From Thiemannella venezuelensis (GTDB taxonomy: Bacteria > Actinomycetota > Actinomycetes > Streptosporangiales > Streptosporangiaceae): 64,000 bases of DNA. The stretch spans positions 1 through 64,000 of the forward strand of contig NZ_JACHJJ010000030.1 of NCBI RefSeq assembly GCF_014203605.1. The letters are read 5' to 3'. Positions 50,185 to 60,370 of this stretch are shown here, piece after piece; positions within the stretch are counted from its first letter, which is position 1; every line of letters begins with the position of its first letter. The notes beneath the pieces are model-generated. The model had not been told where the DNA came from, did not search any database, and saw nothing but the letters and a program-made list of their open reading frames with translations. A program made the position numbers and the translations under genes.

Positions 50185-50732
50185 GAGATCCCCTTGAGGA
50201 AGGTGCCGAGAAACAGGTGCGGCACGTCCCGCTGGGCCACATCACCGCGGCGCACGCTTTCCCTGACCGCCACGAGCAGGGCGAAGACGACGGTGCTGAC
50301 CCATCGCGACGGCAGGTCGGCGCGGATCAGTCCGGCCCGCTGGCAGGCGGCCAGGAACTCCACCTCGCGCTCCTCGATCTCGTCGGAGCGGCGCATCAGG
50401 TCGGCCGGGAGCGTGTGCTCGGTGAGGAGGAAGCCGTGCTCGTGGCAGATGGCGACCTCGCCGTGCAGCAGGGCCTGGAGAGTCTCCCGCAGGCGGGCCG
50501 GGTCTGCGGAAGCGGTCGCCTCGGCGATGCCCGCCTCCTGCTGGACGCGTTCCCAGTCCTCCAACGCCCGCCAGCCCAGCGCGGTCACCAGCTCGTCGCG
50601 GCCGGTGAAGTGCCGGTGCAGGGTGGCGCGGCTGATGCCGGCGGCTGCGGCGATCTCCGCCATGGAGGCGGCCGGCGTGGTGTTGAGGTGCTGGATCGCC
50701 GCTGTGATGATCTGCTCACGACTCACCGCCAT
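50181..50732 (-). CDS. TetR-family repressor of the MFS pump
   Basis: 183 residues from ATG 50732. HTH: QIITAAIQHLNTTPAASMAE, IAAAAGISRATLHRHFTGRD. The sensor domain is the short helical type (LLHGEVAICHEHGFLLTEHT). The operator TGAGAC-N6-GTCTCA (50752-50769) lies 20 bp upstream. First gene of the two-gene resistance operon; inducer likely an exported compound. An upstream in-frame ATG at 50957 is rejected because it crosses the operator. Confidence 0.9.
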   Translation of the reverse strand: MAVSREQIITAAIQHLNTTPAASMAEIAAAAGISRATLHRHFTGRDELVTALGWRALEDWERVQQEAGIAEATASADPARLRETLQALLHGEVAICHEHGFLLTEHTLPADLMRRSDEIEEREVEFLAACQRAGLIRADLPSRWVSTVVFALLVAVRESVRRGDVAQRDVPHLFLGTFLKGIS

Positions 50733-50751
50733 GAAACATCTCCGTCTTAAT

Positions 50752-50769
50752 TGAGACTTATTTGTCTCA
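50752..50769. promoter_or_regulatory. TetR operator in front of the MFS operon
   Basis: TGAGAC-TTATTT-GTCTCA, perfect 6-bp arms in an AT-rich stretch holding the promoter (TTAATT and ATACAATG-like elements on the minus strand). Confidence 0.7.
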
Positions 50770-50996
50770 TTGTATGACGGTGTCGACGTGGTCGGAACGG
50801 CCTCCGCACGTTTCGCCAGCCCATGGAGAAGATCTCCGCGGTGCGGGACGTGTGCCGCGCCAACCGGGGTTTCATGCTCGGAGCCGTCTGCGAGATGCCC
50901 CTGGCCGGGGTTCGCCGGTTCCTCGGCTGTCGCCCTCACCCACGCGTGCTCCGACAATGTCCGAAGAGGAGCGGGACCCGCCGCGCCCCGCGCCGG

Positions 50997-51734
50997 TCAG
51001 GCCAGGCAGCGCAGCTCGGCTCTGAGCTCGGGGTCGCGCGCGCTGTCGAGCATCCGGTCGAGCGGGTGGTCGGCCGGCAGCCGGCCGACCGTGGCCTCGA
51101 CGAACACCGGGGCCGGCACCTGCGCGCTCGCCCCGTGCGAGCACACCCAGATCCGCTCGGCGGTCACCTCGACCTGGACCTCCGGGCTGTGCTCGGCGAG
51201 CGCGAACACGCCCACCTCGGTCCGCCACCAGACCCGGTGGTCGAACTCGTCGTCCCCCACGGGCGCGCCCACGTCGTCAGCGTGGGTGGCGTATTCGGAG
51301 GCGTAGTGGAAGGCCTGCAGGCCCGCCGGGTACGGCCCGGCCGAGGTCGTCAGCAGCGCGTCGCGGCCCAGGGCGCGCATGCGGCGGCGCGTCTCGCCGT
51401 TGCGGTGCCGCCACTCGGCGAGCACCTCCTCGACGGCCGCGTCCCGGCGGTGCCGTACGCACCAGTCGTTGAAGCCGGCCACGCCGTCCTGGACGCCCTC
51501 GCGTTCCAGCATCGCGTGGAACCCGCCGAGGTCGTCGTCCAGGACGGCGTGGTTGTACAGTTCCTCTCCCTCGAGGTGGGCCAGGACGTCGCGGACCGAC
51601 CAGCCGGTGCAGCGGGAGGGCCGGTTCCAGCCTGCGGCGTCGAGGTGCGAGAAGTGACGGCTCAGCCGCTCCGCCTCCGTGTCGAAGAGATCGAACGGAT
51701 TGATATGTGGCAATATGTCCGTTTCTCTGGTCAT
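50997..51734 (-). CDS. DinB-like / maleylpyruvate isomerase N-terminal domain protein (TIGR03083)
   Basis: 245 residues. LFDTEAERLSRHFSHLDAAG, WNRPSRCTGWSVRDVLAHLE is the diagnostic start of the mycothiol-dependent maleylpyruvate isomerase-like DinB bundle, with His in LAHLEGEE. The metal His set continues with FHYASEYATHADDVG (about 143-157). The C-terminal domain (about 175-245) is the usual MDMPI_C type. Members are thought to use mycothiol as thiol cofactor. The substrate is unknown. Confidence 0.8.
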   Translation of the reverse strand: MTRETDILPHINPFDLFDTEAERLSRHFSHLDAAGWNRPSRCTGWSVRDVLAHLEGEELYNHAVLDDDLGGFHAMLEREGVQDGVAGFNDWCVRHRRDAAVEEVLAEWRHRNGETRRRMRALGRDALLTTSAGPYPAGLQAFHYASEYATHADDVGAPVGDDEFDHRVWWRTEVGVFALAEHSPEVQVEVTAERIWVCSHGASAQVPAPVFVEATVGRLPADHPLDRMLDSARDPELRAELRCLA

Positions 51735-52244
51735 GTCAGAGGTGATACCCCCGAATACCGTTCCGGAACGGCGCCGGCGCCGTTCGCCCGGCGGCTCGCC
51801 GTACCCGACTCCCGGCGCAGCACGACGGGCGCCACGGCCAGGCCGAGCACGGCCCAGGCCCCCAGCGCTGCGGCGGTCTGCAGGTGCCGCCAGGATTCGG
51901 AGTCGGCGGTCGAGTGCGACGGGCCCGGCGCCTGCACCGTCATCGCCCGACCCGACCGGCTCGCCAAGACACAGCGCCAGGCCCTCGGCCCCTTGCGATC
52001 GGCCCCTTGCGATAGAAGGCCCGGCGCTCCCGGGCCCCGCGGCCGCCGGGCCTGACGCCTAAGGGTCCAACTGGTCATCCTGGCCTACGAGAGCGGCATG
52101 GTCCGGCCCGGCGGCACGGCCCGCAGATGCGTCCATACCGTCCGGACGGTATGTTGATCGGGCCTGCCGGCGCGTGCGGTGGCGCCGAATCCGGCCGTCC
52201 GGCAGACCCGACGCACCTGCCGGACGGCGGACACGAGGAGCCCG
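51735..52244. other. 510-bp gap with a possible membrane-protein tail remnant
   Basis: On the minus strand, from about 51943, a frame reads DSESWRHLQTAAALGAWAVL then GLAVAPVVLRRESG, like the final helix of ABC-2 permeases (AWAVxGLxxAxRxLRRxxRRESG). No upstream part exists. The region also carries the promoter of the carboxylase gene. No regulator gene is present here. Confidence 0.3.
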
Positions 52245-55200
52245 ATGCCCCCCACCCCGACCCTGCTGATCGCCAACCGCGGCGAGGTGGCCGTGCGCGT
52301 CGCGCGGGCGGCCGCCGACCTGGGCTGGCGCTCGATCGCGGTCCACTCCCCCGACGACGCCCGGTCGCTGCACGTGCTCCACGCCGACGAGGCGCGGCCC
52401 CTGCCCGGCCGGGGCGCCGCGGCGTACCTGGACGCGGAGGAGCTGCTGCGCGTGGCGGCCGAGACCGGTGCGACGCATCTGCACCCGGGGTACGGCTTCC
52501 TCAGCGAGAGCGCCGTGTTCGCCCGGCGCTGCGCCGAGGCGGGCATCGTCTTCGTCGGGCCCCCGGCGGCGACGCTGGAGGTGCTCGGCGACAAGACCGC
52601 CGCCCGCGCCCTGGCCGGACGGGCGGGGGTGCCCGTCGTCGCGGGTACGCGGGGGGCCGTCACGCTGGAGCAGGCCGAGGCGTTCATGGCCTCGCTGGAC
52701 GGCGGCGCCGTGGTGCTCAAGGCGCTCGCCGGCGGCGGCGGCCGGGGCGTGCGGGTCGTCCGGGACCGGGCCGAGCTGGAGACGGCCTACACCGCCGCCC
52801 GTGCGGAGGCGCTGGCCGCCTCCGGTGAGGGGGGACTGTACGCGGAGGCGCTCGTCGAGGACGCGCGCCACATCGAGGTGCAGATCCTCGGCGACGGCCA
52901 CCGGGTCGCCCACCTGTGGGACCGCGACTGCACCGTGCAGCGCCGCCACCAGAAGCTCCTGGAGCTCGCACCCGCCCCGGCCCTCGACCCCGGCCTGCGG
53001 GCACGGCTGCTCGACGCGGCCCTGCGGCTGGCCGGCGCCGTCCGGTACGCGGGGCTGGGCACGGTGGAGTTCCTCCTGCGGCCCGACGGCGAGTTCTTCT
53101 TCATCGAGGCCAACCCCCGCCTCCAGGTCGAGCACACCGTCACCGAGGAGCTGACCGGGGTCGACCTCGTGACCGCGCAACTGCGCCTGGCGCAGGGCGC
53201 CACGCTGCATGAGCTGGGCCTGCAGGACGGCCTCGACCCCGCGCTCCCTCCCCCGCCCGGCTGCGCCGTCCAGCTCCGCGTCACGATGGAGGAGCTGTCG
53301 CCCGACGGCCGGGCGAGCGCCTCCGGCGGGACGCTGCGCGCCTTCGAACCGCCCGGCGGGCCCGGCCTGCGGGTCGACACCTTCGCCTACACCGGGTTCT
53401 CCCCCAGCCCGGGGTTCGACCCCCTGCTCGCCAAGCTGGTCGTCTCCCGCCCCGGGGGCGATCTGCCGGCGCTGCTGCGGCGGGCGGCGCGGGCACTGGC
53501 CGAGTTCCGCGTCGACGGCGTGGCGACCAACATCGCCCTGCTGCGCGCCGTACTCGAACGACCCGAGCTCCGCAGCGCCCGGGTGACGACGGGCTGGCTG
53601 GAGGCGCACCTGCCCGAGCTGATCACCGCAGGCCGGGCGCTGCCGCAGGGCCGCTACTTCACGGACCTCTGCTTCACGGACCGCGCACCGGAGGCCTCCG
53701 GCACGGCGGACGTCCCGCGGACCACAACGCCGGAGGGGACCCTGGCGGTCACCGCGCCCACGTCCGGTGTCGTGGCGGCGCTCGAGGTCGAGCCCGGCGC
53801 GCCGGTGCGCGCCGGCCGGCCGCTGGCGGTCCTGGAGGCCATGAAGATGCATTTCCCCGTCGAGGCGCCGGTGAGCGGGCGGGTTCACGAGCTGGCCGTC
53901 CGGATCGGCGACACCGTCGCCGCCGGCCATCCGCTGCTGTTCCTGCAGCCGCTCGGCGGCCAGGAGCCTGCCGGAGGCGCCGCCGCCGCGGACGCGCAGG
54001 ACCTGGACCACATCCGCCCCGCCCTGCGGGAGGTGCAGGAGCGGTGGGCCCTGACACGGGACCCCGCACGGCCGGACGCGGTGGCCCGGCGCCGCGCACT
54101 GGGCCACCGCACCGCCCGCGAGAACGTGGCCGCCCTGCTGGACGACGGCAGCCTCACCGAGTACGGCGCCTTCACCGTCGCGGCCCAGCGCCGCCGCCGC
54201 AGCGAGGAGGAACTGCTGCGGCGCAGCCCGGCCGACGGCCTGATCACCGGGGTCGGCACGGTCAACGCCGAACTGTTCGGCCGGGAGACGACCTGCGCCG
54301 TGGCCGCCTACGACTACACCGTCCTCGCCGGCACCCAGGGGTTCAACAACCACCGGAAACTGGACCGGCTCATCGACCTGGCCGCGCGGTGGAAGTGGCC
54401 GCTGGTCCTGCTGGCCGAGGGCGGCGGGGGCCGTCCCGGTGACACCGACGCCACCTGGGCCTCGGCCCTGGACACCACCTCGTTCGTGCGTTTCGCGGCG
54501 CTGAGCGGCAGGGTGCCGCTCGTCGGCGTCGTCAACGGCCGCTGCTTCGCCGGGAACGCGGCGCTGCTGGGCTGCTGCGACGTCATCATCGCCACCCGCA
54601 GCACCACGCTCGGCATGGGCGGCCCCGCCATGATCGAAGGCGGCGGCCTGGGAACCTACGCCCCGGAGGAGATCGGCCCGGTGAGCGTGCAGGCGGCCAA
54701 CGGCGTCTGCGACCTCGTGGTCGACGACGAGGAGCAGGCGATCTCGGCGGCCCGGCGCTACCTGTCCTACTTCCAGGGCGACCTCGCCGACTGGTCGTGC
54801 GCCGACCAGCGCGAGCTGCGGTTCCTGCTGCCGGAGGACCGCAAACACGTCTACGACGTGCGCCGGGTGCTCACCACGCTCGCCGACGCCGGTTCCGTGC
54901 TCGAACTGCGGGCGGCCTTCGCCCCCGGGCTGGTCACGGCGCTGGCGCGTTTCGAGGGCCGGCCGTTCGGCGTCCTGGCCAACGACCCCGCCGTTCTGGG
55001 CGGGGCGATCACGGCGCAGGGCGCCGACAAGGCCGCCCGGTTCCTCAACCTGTGCGAGGCGCACCGGCTGCCGGTGCTCTCGCTGGTCGACACGCCCGGT
55101 TTCATGGTCGGGCCCGAGTCCGAGCGCGAGGCGGCCGTCCGGCACGTCTCCCGGATGTTCCTGCGGGCGGCGAAGCTGACCGTCCCGCTGTTCAGCGTGG

Positions 55201-55559
55201 CGCTGCGCAAGGGCTACGGGCTGGGCGCCCAGGCCATGACGGGCGGCGCCTTCCATTCCCCGGCGCTGAACGTGTCCTGGCCCACCGGAGAGTTCGGCGG
55301 CATGGGGCTGGAGGGCGCCGTCCGGCTGGCGATGCGCCGTGAACTGGAGGCCGTCGCCGACCCCGGCGAACGCGAGCAGGCCTTCCGGGACATGGTCGCC
55401 CTCGCCTACGACCAGGGCCGGGCCGTCAACGTCGCGGCGCATCTGGAGATCGACGCGGTGATCGACCCCGCCGAGACCCGGGCATGGCTGAGCCGCGCCC
55501 TGCGCGCCTCGCCCGTGCCGCCCGGTGAGGACGGCGGTCTGTTCGTCGACGCCTGGTGA
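52245..55559 (+). CDS. single-chain biotin-dependent acyl-CoA carboxylase (LCC type)
   Basis: 1104 residues from ATG 52245, with GAGGAG 6 bp upstream. Biotin carboxylase at about 1-450 (LLIANRGEVAVRVARAAADL, HPGYGFLSESAVFAR, ATP-grasp LKALAGGGGRGVRVVRD, EANPRLQVEHTVTEELTG). A BT/BCCP region at about 460-570 holds the biotin Lys in VLEAMKMHFPVEAPVSG. Carboxyltransferase at about 600-1100 (TQGFNNHRKLDRLIDLA, PLVGVVNGRCFAGNAALLGC, LGAQAMTGGAFHSP). The order BC-BT-BCCP-CT in one chain is that of the long-chain acyl-CoA carboxylase of Mycobacterium avium subsp. paratuberculosis. Carboxylates acyl-CoA to alkylmalonyl-CoA. No partner subunit is needed. Confidence 0.92.
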   Translation: MPPTPTLLIANRGEVAVRVARAAADLGWRSIAVHSPDDARSLHVLHADEARPLPGRGAAAYLDAEELLRVAAETGATHLHPGYGFLSESAVFARRCAEAGIVFVGPPAATLEVLGDKTAARALAGRAGVPVVAGTRGAVTLEQAEAFMASLDGGAVVLKALAGGGGRGVRVVRDRAELETAYTAARAEALAASGEGGLYAEALVEDARHIEVQILGDGHRVAHLWDRDCTVQRRHQKLLELAPAPALDPGLRARLLDAALRLAGAVRYAGLGTVEFLLRPDGEFFFIEANPRLQVEHTVTEELTGVDLVTAQLRLAQGATLHELGLQDGLDPALPPPPGCAVQLRVTMEELSPDGRASASGGTLRAFEPPGGPGLRVDTFAYTGFSPSPGFDPLLAKLVVSRPGGDLPALLRRAARALAEFRVDGVATNIALLRAVLERPELRSARVTTGWLEAHLPELITAGRALPQGRYFTDLCFTDRAPEASGTADVPRTTTPEGTLAVTAPTSGVVAALEVEPGAPVRAGRPLAVLEAMKMHFPVEAPVSGRVHELAVRIGDTVAAGHPLLFLQPLGGQEPAGGAAAADAQDLDHIRPALREVQERWALTRDPARPDAVARRRALGHRTARENVAALLDDGSLTEYGAFTVAAQRRRRSEEELLRRSPADGLITGVGTVNAELFGRETTCAVAAYDYTVLAGTQGFNNHRKLDRLIDLAARWKWPLVLLAEGGGGRPGDTDATWASALDTTSFVRFAALSGRVPLVGVVNGRCFAGNAALLGCCDVIIATRSTTLGMGGPAMIEGGGLGTYAPEEIGPVSVQAANGVCDLVVDDEEQAISAARRYLSYFQGDLADWSCADQRELRFLLPEDRKHVYDVRRVLTTLADAGSVLELRAAFAPGLVTALARFEGRPFGVLANDPAVLGGAITAQGADKAARFLNLCEAHRLPVLSLVDTPGFMVGPESEREAAVRHVSRMFLRAAKLTVPLFSVALRKGYGLGAQAMTGGAFHSPALNVSWPTGEFGGMGLEGAVRLAMRRELEAVADPGEREQAFRDMVALAYDQGRAVNVAAHLEIDAVIDPAETRAWLSRALRASPVPPGEDGGLFVDAW

Positions 55560-55600
55560 CCGCACCCGGCGGTTCCCGGGACGCACCCCGCCCTTTCTTT

Positions 55601-55643
55601 TATGGGGTTATCTCCCGTTGAACAAGTAACCCCATAGGGGTTA
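55601..55643. promoter_or_regulatory. three GGGGTTA half-sites upstream of the RHH-Clp_N gene
   Basis: TATGGGGTTA (55601-55610), TAACCCCATA (55627-55636) and GGGGTTA (55637-55643). The first two form a perfect 10-bp inverted repeat with a 16-bp gap; the last two a 7-bp inverted repeat around ATA. RHH dimers bind such short repeats cooperatively, so autoregulation by the 55693 protein is likely. Confidence 0.7.
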
Positions 55644-55692
55644 TAAATGGAGTCGAGTCCCCGGACGACCCCGGTGAACGACGGAGGGCGCC

Positions 55693-56454
55693 ATGCCGAA
55701 GATCAACGTGTATCTCCCCGACGACCTGGCGGAAGCGGTCAGGAAGCTCGGCGTGCCGGTGTCCGCGATCTGCCAGCGGGCGCTGAAGCAGGCGGTGCGC
55801 CGGATCACCGCCATCCGGCAGACCACCCTGGAAGAGCTGGAATCCGGTGATCTGAGCGAACGGCTGCCGCGGTTCACCGCCCGCGCCCGCACCACCGTCA
55901 AACTGGCGATCGACCAGGCACGCGCCGAGGCCGCGCCGGCCGTCGGGACCGCGCACCTGCTCGCCGGCATGGTGACCGAAGGCCAGAACCTGGCGCTGCA
56001 CGTCCTGCGCGCGATGGAGATCGACCCCGCCCAGGTGCGGCGCGAGCTGAGCCACCGGACGGCCCCCGAGACCGGAGCAACCGGCGACGGCTCCGTGGCG
56101 CACTTCAGCGGCCCCGCCGCCGGGGCACTCGAACTGGCGGTGACCGAGGCCACCGCATTGGGCCACAACTACGTGGGCTGCGAGCACCTGCTGATCGGCC
56201 TGGCCAGCGAGCCGGACGGCGCCGCCGGGCAGGTGCTGCGAGAGCTGGGAGCCGAACCCCGGCCGACCCGCCGGGCCGTGACCGCGGCCCTGGCCGGCTA
56301 CGTGCACCTGCGTGCCCAGAGCCCGGCCGGCTCCGCCGCCCCGGCCGCCGATCCCGCACAAGCGCTGACCGCGGTCCTGCACCAGCACCTGCAGCCGCTC
56401 ATCGCGCGCATCGAACGACTGGAGCAGCACGGCGACTCCGCCCCCCAGCGGTGA
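55693..56454 (+). CDS. ribbon-helix-helix protein fused to Clp N-terminal domains
   Basis: 253 residues. Residues 1-40 (MPKINVYLPDDLAEAVRKLG, VPVSAICQRALKQAVRR) are an RHH DNA-binding unit. After a linker, two Clp_N repeats follow: about 72-120 (LAIDQARAEAAPAVGTAHLL, AGMVTEGQNLALHVLRAMEI) and about 140-200 (LELAVTEATALGHNYVGCEH, LLIGLASEPDGAAGQVLREL). ClpC/ClpA normally carry these repeats as substrate/adaptor domain; here there is no AAA+ ATPase. The protein might be a transcription factor that senses or binds degradation signals. A 51-codon membrane-protein gene overlaps its stop. Confidence 0.85.
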   Translation: MPKINVYLPDDLAEAVRKLGVPVSAICQRALKQAVRRITAIRQTTLEELESGDLSERLPRFTARARTTVKLAIDQARAEAAPAVGTAHLLAGMVTEGQNLALHVLRAMEIDPAQVRRELSHRTAPETGATGDGSVAHFSGPAAGALELAVTEATALGHNYVGCEHLLIGLASEPDGAAGQVLRELGAEPRPTRRAVTAALAGYVHLRAQSPAGSAAPAADPAQALTAVLHQHLQPLIARIERLEQHGDSAPQR

Positions 56455-56603
56455 GCGCGGCCGTGCACACGCAGGTCCGCCGCGACGACGCCGGCGGCTC
56501 ACCGGCGACCCCCCGCCGCGTCGCCCGCGCCGTTCTCACGACGGCGGCCGTCGCGGTCTTCTGGCTACTGGTACTGCTGCCGCTCCTGTCCGGCACCCGC
56601 TGA
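56451..56603 (+). CDS. small single-TM protein coupled to the RHH-Clp_N gene
   Basis: 50 residues from GTG 56451, whose start overlaps the TGA of the preceding gene (GTGA). Basic N-terminal half (MSAAVHTQVRRDDAGGS ... TPRRVARA) and one membrane helix at the end (LTTAAVAVFWLLVLLPLLSG). Translational coupling and clean composition support it. No family known; a tail-anchored partner of the RHH-Clp_N protein is an inference. Confidence 0.5.
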   Translation: MSAAVHTQVRRDDAGGSPATPRRVARAVLTTAAVAVFWLLVLLPLLSGTR

Positions 56604-56827
56604 CCCCGATGCCGCCTCCGCCGCGTGCGCCCACCCGGGCCCGGGGACCGTACGGACGACGGTGCGACTCCTGGTCGAGGAGACGCCTGCGACGGCCGGC
56701 GGCAGGCGCTCACGGTCTTCTCGGCTCGTATGTGACGTTGATGGAGTACCGAAGAGGCCGCATTCGGCGAGACTACGGGCGACCGGGTCACATGTCCTCA
56801 CGGGCCTTTCCGGCCGCTCAGGCGAGA

Positions 56828-58474
<1,647 letters not shown>

Positions 58475-58498
58475 TCACGGGGCTCACCTCCTCGGGCG

Positions 58499-58879
58499 GT
58501 GTCACGGTCGACTGCAAGCTACAAGTCCGAGCATCACCCCGTCCAATCCTTTTCCAGCCACGTGTCCTCCGTGGAACCCGGTGCGGATCTTCTCGAATTC
58601 ACGGCGGCGACTCGGGCCGTGGTGGCGGCTGCGCTGCTCGCAGGCCTGAGACCGGCCCCGGAGGATCCGCGGTGCGCAGTGGCACCCCTGCCGTCTGGAA
58701 TGCTCACCGAGCTGGCCGCTGATGCGGTTACGGCTCTGGAACGGGCACATTCCCCAGGAAGCGACTTATGGGAACAATGGTGTGAGGCGGGCGGCTACGA
58801 CCGCGTGTGGAGCGAGTTGACGCCCGCGCTGAGGACGCTTCGCGCCGTCGGCGAACCCGACCAGGACCGCTTGTTCTGA
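58499..58879 (+). CDS. DUF4259-like protein, probably lacking its N-terminus
   Basis: 126 codons. The core ADLLEFTAATRAVVAAALLA, then ELAADAVTALERAHSPGSDL, WEQWCEAGGYDRVWSELTPA and LRTLRA follow the DUF4259 pattern (AxAAAxVVAAL...LAxxALxALxxVLxxxSELxELWxE...W). The usual beginning MGTWGxGxFDNDxAADF is missing and the first 30 codons are not protein-like; the start may be a later GTG near 58562. Either truncated or divergent. Function unknown. Confidence 0.45.
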   Translation: MSRSTASYKSEHHPVQSFSSHVSSVEPGADLLEFTAATRAVVAAALLAGLRPAPEDPRCAVAPLPSGMLTELAADAVTALERAHSPGSDLWEQWCEAGGYDRVWSELTPALRTLRAVGEPDQDRLF

Positions 58880-59552
58880 GAAGGGTGCGCTACATTCCGA
58901 GCGGCTGGGCCGGGTGACCCGTGAGACCGTATCCGCCCTGACAGGGGACATGGTGAACGCGTTGATGCCGGCGTTCGGGGTGGTAGGGGTCCTGGTAGCA
59001 ATGAAGAAATTTCCAACGAAGTAGCTCCTGGCCTGCTGTAACTCTGAACCTCATGGCTAAGGTCTCGATTCACTTACGGTGTGGGCCATGAGCGACGACA
59101 GCCCTTAATTCGGATACGGCGCGGGAGGCCGTCTGTTGTGGATGGTGCGAGCTTGGGACGCTGAAGCCGTCCGGATGGTGCTGCGCACGGCGGGACGGCG
59201 GGGATGGGGCTGTAGCCGTCATCGACGTAATCAGCGGGAGTTCAGCGAACGCTAGGGCGGGTTCGTCGTCGAGGAGGGGGACACCGGAGCACCGTTCCTG
59301 GTCAGCGGGGCTACTGCAACCACCTCGGACGGGCGCGCCTCGGTCCGGGGACGGCCCCGGCGCGATGCAAGCGCAACAATCTTCACCGGAGGTGTCGTAT
59401 CGGCCTGGCCGCCAATCGTCTTGCTGGTAAGGCCGGTCAGCAGGCCGCCCGGCAGGGCGACGGACGAGGAGATCACCATCCGATCACCACGCCGGAGCGG
59501 CGGCTGTCACCGAGCCGGGACAGATCAACGATTCCCCGAAACGGAGCAGGTC
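58880..59552. other. 670-bp gap, no gene seen
   Basis: Frames on both strands are short or arginine-rich. The part 58960-59110 has unusually low GC. One plus-strand stretch (LLWMVRAWDAEAVRMVLRTA, about 59137-59196) is protein-like but isolated. Probably decayed DNA with the promoter of the VOC-YciI-sigma operon at the right end. Confidence 0.35.
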
Positions 59553-59951
59553 ATGAACCCGACGCTGAACACGATCGACATCGTGGTGTCCGATATGCAG
59601 GCCGCCATCGCCTTCTACGCCCGGCTCGGGCTGGAGTTCAAGCTCGATCCGAACACCGCCGAGCACGCCGCCTGCGACCTGCCGGGCGGGTTGCATCTGA
59701 TGCTCGACACCGAGGCCTTCCGCACTCCGTTCCTGCCGGGCTGGAGCGCGCCGAGCGGCGGGCCGCGCGCCCTGCTGTGCTTTGAGTTCGACTCCCCGGC
59801 CGGGGTGGATGCCAAGTACGCCGAGCTGACCGAGGCCGGCTACCGCGGCATCGCCGAGCCGTTCGACGCGTTCTGGGGGATGCACTATGCCACCGTGAGC
59901 GATCCGGACGGCACCGGCATCGACCTGTACGCCGCCCTGCCCGCCACCTGA
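59553..59951 (+). CDS. VOC-family protein, first gene of the ECF42 sigma cluster
   Basis: 132 residues from ATG 59553, with GGAGCAGG upstream. LNTIDIVVSDMQAAIAFYAR, LGLEFKLDPN is the first module and YATVSDPDGTGIDLYAALP the second. PhnB/glyoxalase-like proteins of this kind often accompany ECF sigma factors with YciI-like proteins. It is followed 38 bp later by the YciI-like gene and then the sigma gene, all in one direction. Confidence 0.88.
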   Translation: MNPTLNTIDIVVSDMQAAIAFYARLGLEFKLDPNTAEHAACDLPGGLHLMLDTEAFRTPFLPGWSAPSGGPRALLCFEFDSPAGVDAKYAELTEAGYRGIAEPFDAFWGMHYATVSDPDGTGIDLYAALPAT

Positions 59952-59989
59952 GCCCCGCTCCCGCACAGCCCCGACAGGAGGAGGCACAC

Positions 59990-60331
59990 ATGAAGTACGT
60001 GCTGATGTTCGTCGAGACCGAGCAGTTCGCCCAGGACCTGGAGGCGATGGACGAGGCCGGGCGGGAGGCGGCCTTTGAGGCGGTGGGCCGCTGGTTCGCC
60101 GAGCACGCCGACAAGATCACCCACCACACCCACCTGCACCCGGTGCACACCGCCACCACGGTCCGACTGGACGGCGGCGCGGAGCCGATCGTCACCGACG
60201 GGCCGTTCATCGAGGGCAAAGAGGTGGTCAGCGGGTTCGCCGAGATCGAGGTGGCTGACCTGGACGAGGCGCTGGCCCTGGCGAGATCCTGGCCGGCGTG
60301 CCCGATCGTGGAGATCCGCCCCGCCTCATGA
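59990..60331 (+). CDS. YciI-like DGPF-domain protein
   Basis: 113 residues from ATG 59990, with GGAGGAGG upstream. MKYVLMFVETEQFAQDLEAM, the signature VTDGPFIEGKEVVSGFAEIE (DGPF) and LDEALALARSWPACPIVEIR are diagnostic. DGPF proteins are the conserved neighbours of ECF42 sigma factors and are proposed to be part of their signalling, replacing an anti-sigma factor. Sigma gene starts 39 bp downstream. Confidence 0.9.
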   Translation: MKYVLMFVETEQFAQDLEAMDEAGREAAFEAVGRWFAEHADKITHHTHLHPVHTATTVRLDGGAEPIVTDGPFIEGKEVVSGFAEIEVADLDEALALARSWPACPIVEIRPAS

Positions 60332-60370
60332 CCGGCGAGACGGCCCAGGCGGCGAGCGGCAGGCCACGGC

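Noticed and set aside
52059-55586. 1175-codon open frame on the minus strand
   Set aside because: It is the antisense shadow of the acyl-CoA carboxylase, produced by GC-rich codon bias; no family motif and Arg/Gly/Pro-rich composition.
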